NCBI GenBank assembly: GCA_902783235.1 | Contig: CACZQG010000179.1 | Location: forward strand, 1-6,930 | Direction of reading: 5' to 3' | Origin: an uncultured Ruminococcus sp. | GTDB lineage: Bacteria; Bacillota; Clostridia; Oscillospirales; Ruminococcaceae | Length of the DNA: 6,930 nt | In this document: positions 5,881-6,930 of the stretch, piece after piece | Position numbering within the stretch: the stretch's first letter is position 1 | Layout: every line of letters begins with the position of its first letter | Position numbers and translations under genes: made by a program | Notes under the pieces: generated by a model | Told to the model about the DNA's origin: nothing | Database searches by the model: none | What the model saw: only the letters and a program-made list of their open reading frames with translations

Positions 5881-6573
5881 ATGAAAAATAAAAAGGCTCT
5901 GGTATTGCTCAGCGGCGGACTTGACAGTACTGTCTGCCTGGCAAGGGCAATAGAAAAATACGGCAGGGAAAATGTATGCGCCTTGTCCATATCCTATGGG
6001 CAAAAGCATTCCAGGGAGGTGGAGGCTGCAAGGAATGTGGCTGAGTACTACGGCATCAGCCTTGATGAGCTGGATCTATCCCTGATATTCCGTTTTTCCG
6101 ACTGCTCACTTCTGCAAGGCTCGGACAAGGAAATACCTCATGAAAGCTATGACAAGCAGCTTGAACAAACTCAGGGTGCTCCGGTCTCAACCTATGTGCC
6201 TTTCAGAAACGGTCTGTTCCTGTCCAGTGCGGCAGCAATAGCCCTTTCCCGGGAGTGCAGCGTGATATATTACGGAGCACATTCCGATGATGCGGCAGGC
6301 AATGCTTATCCGGATTGCTCGGAGGCATTCAATAATGCAATGAATAAGGCGATATATGAAGGAAGCGGAAAGCAGCTTACTATAGAAGCACCCTTTGTGG
6401 GACTTACAAAAGCGGATGTGGTAAAGGAGGGCATACGCCTGAATGCCCCTCTGAGACTTACATGGAGCTGCTATGAGGGGGGAGAAAAGCCCTGCGGAAA
6501 ATGCGGTACCTGTATTGACAGAGCAAGAGCATTTGAGCTCAACGGGATCAAAGACCCGGCTATTGTGCAGTGA
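5881..6573 (+). CDS. queC: 7-cyano-7-deazaguanine (preQ0) synthase
   Basis: ATP-dependent conversion of 7-carboxy-7-deazaguanine to preQ0 with ammonia, the last step encoded here. The 230-residue protein has the ATP-pyrophosphatase loop SGGLDSTV (11-18), SYGQKHSRE (38-46), TYVPFRNGLF (104-113), the AHSDDAAGNAYPDC segment (133-146) and TKAD (176-179). Zinc ligands are C197, C205, C208 and C211 in the CX7CX2CX2C pattern (residues 197-211). Length is normal. AAAGGA (5868-5873) lies 7 bases before the ATG and one base separates it from folE. Last gene of the operon; queF is not found after it. Confidence 0.97.
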   Translation: MKNKKALVLLSGGLDSTVCLARAIEKYGRENVCALSISYGQKHSREVEAARNVAEYYGISLDELDLSLIFRFSDCSLLQGSDKEIPHESYDKQLEQTQGAPVSTYVPFRNGLFLSSAAAIALSRECSVIYYGAHSDDAAGNAYPDCSEAFNNAMNKAIYEGSGKQLTIEAPFVGLTKADVVKEGIRLNAPLRLTWSCYEGGEKPCGKCGTCIDRARAFELNGIKDPAIVQ

Positions 6574-6639
6574 GCGTGATTTTTGATCCGCAGCTGCTTG
6601 ATCCGGAATGCGCAATAAATTAATTCGTAATTCGTAATG
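6574..6639. repeat. Spacer after queC with short direct repeats
   Basis: TTGATCCG occurs at 6583-6590 and 6598-6605. The first two units of the 7-bp repeat (TTCGTAA at 6624-6630 and 6631-6637) follow. I see no hairpin with a T-run, so no clear intrinsic terminator for the que operon is present here. Confidence 0.6.
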
Positions 6640-6651
6640 CGTAATGCGTAA
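6624..6651. repeat. Four 7-bp tandem units, TTCGTAA/TGCGTAA
   Basis: TTCGTAA at 6624-6630 and 6631-6637 is followed by TGCGTAA at 6638-6644 and 6645-6651. The left flank has a shorter version in the opposite orientation (ATTACGCATTACGAAT within 197-212). The two flanks therefore differ in unit number, as expected of slippage at a short repeat. Confidence 0.85.
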
Positions 6652-6673
6652 TTATGGTGTCGGCAAAGCCGAC
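6640..6673. repeat. Right arm of perfect 34-bp inverted repeat
   Basis: This is the exact reverse complement of 176-209 and includes the palindrome GTCGGCAAAGCCGAC (6659-6673). The stem is followed by AATATCT and not a T-run, so it is a poor terminator candidate for the que operon. The two arms lie about 6.4 kb apart and enclose all seven genes. Confidence 0.85.
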
Positions 6674-6930
6674 AATATCTAAAAGCAAAGCAAACCGTTT
6701 TTGCTATCGTTGAAATAATATTAAAACCATAATTTATAATTCTTTTTTGGAATTTGCTTTTTGATTTGCTTACGGATGGTTTTGTTTTATTTGTTAGTAT
6801 TTGTTTTAGAACTTGTTTTTTTACTTGCTTACGGATGGTTTTTCTTTTATGTTAGTTTTTGTTTCAGCATTTCTTTGTTATTTGACAAAGAAACGCTGGC
6901 AAAGAAAGCAAAAAATTTTTCTTTTCGAGG
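6674..6930. repeat. Right-flank AT-rich tandem repeat, about 58-bp units, inverted relative to left flank
   Basis: No gene is visible here. GCTTACGGATGG occurs at 6768 and 6827, and GTTAGT..TTGTTT at 6793 and 6851, giving periods of 58-59 bp. The units are reversed copies of those at 1-174. About 50 extra bases (roughly 6676-6725) separate the palindrome from the units and have no counterpart on the left. The end holds a hairpin: TTTCTTTGT (6870-6878) with ACAAAGAAA (6885-6893), extended past one mismatch by AGC/GCT (6866-6868 with 6895-6897). No T-run follows directly. Confidence 0.75.

Noticed and set aside
6187..6615. Minus-strand open frame overlapping queC
   Set aside because: It lies opposite the strongly conserved queC gene, lacks a recognisable domain and is a shadow frame.
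1..6930. Composite transposon bounded by inverted repeats
   Set aside because: No transposase, recombinase or insertion sequence is present, the flanks are internally repetitive and AT-rich, and the enclosed genes are housekeeping.

Overview
The window reads as an ordinary chromosomal stretch of a low- to mid-GC Gram-positive anaerobe, most likely a Ruminococcus-like member of the Oscillospirales (Clostridia). The basis is AGGAGG-type ribosome binding sites before nearly every gene, tightly packed co-directional genes, a short ProB without a PUA domain, and a preQ1-riboswitch-like leader whose layout recalls class III, a class known mainly from Ruminococcaceae. The species cannot be named from this sequence. 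All seven recognised genes are on the + strand.

Layout. Positions 1-510 hold no gene. They contain AT-rich tandem units of about 58 bp, a GTCGGC/GCCGAC palindrome, two and a half copies of a 95-bp tandem repeat, and 12-bp repeats running up to the proB ribosome binding site. Next come proB (518-1315), proA (1326-2573) and an unrecognised single-pass membrane protein (2584-3996), with 10-base gaps that suggest one transcript. The intergenic stretch 3997-4204 carries a possible promoter, a preQ1-riboswitch-like RNA and a strong intrinsic terminator. A second operon follows: queD, queE, folE and queC (4205-6573), with gaps of 1 to 3 bases. Positions 6574-6930 again hold no gene. They carry an inverted copy of the left flank: the palindrome, the GTAATGC-type short repeats and the 58-bp units.

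Function. ProB and ProA convert glutamate to glutamate-5-semialdehyde, the precursor of proline. FolE, QueD, QueE and QueC are the complete set for GTP to 7-cyano-7-deazaguanine (preQ0), the precursor of queuosine in tRNA. QueF (preQ0 to preQ1) and the later steps are not in the window. The leader probably senses preQ1 and controls whether RNA polymerase reads through the terminator into queD.

The most interesting items are the leader, in which the aptamer loop and the terminator compete for the same six bases; the roughly 6.6-kb inverted-repeat frame around both operons; and the proBA-linked membrane protein with an acidic, YIP-repeat cytoplasmic tail. No mobile element, CRISPR array, tRNA or rRNA was seen. 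I found no clear case for an entirely new system.
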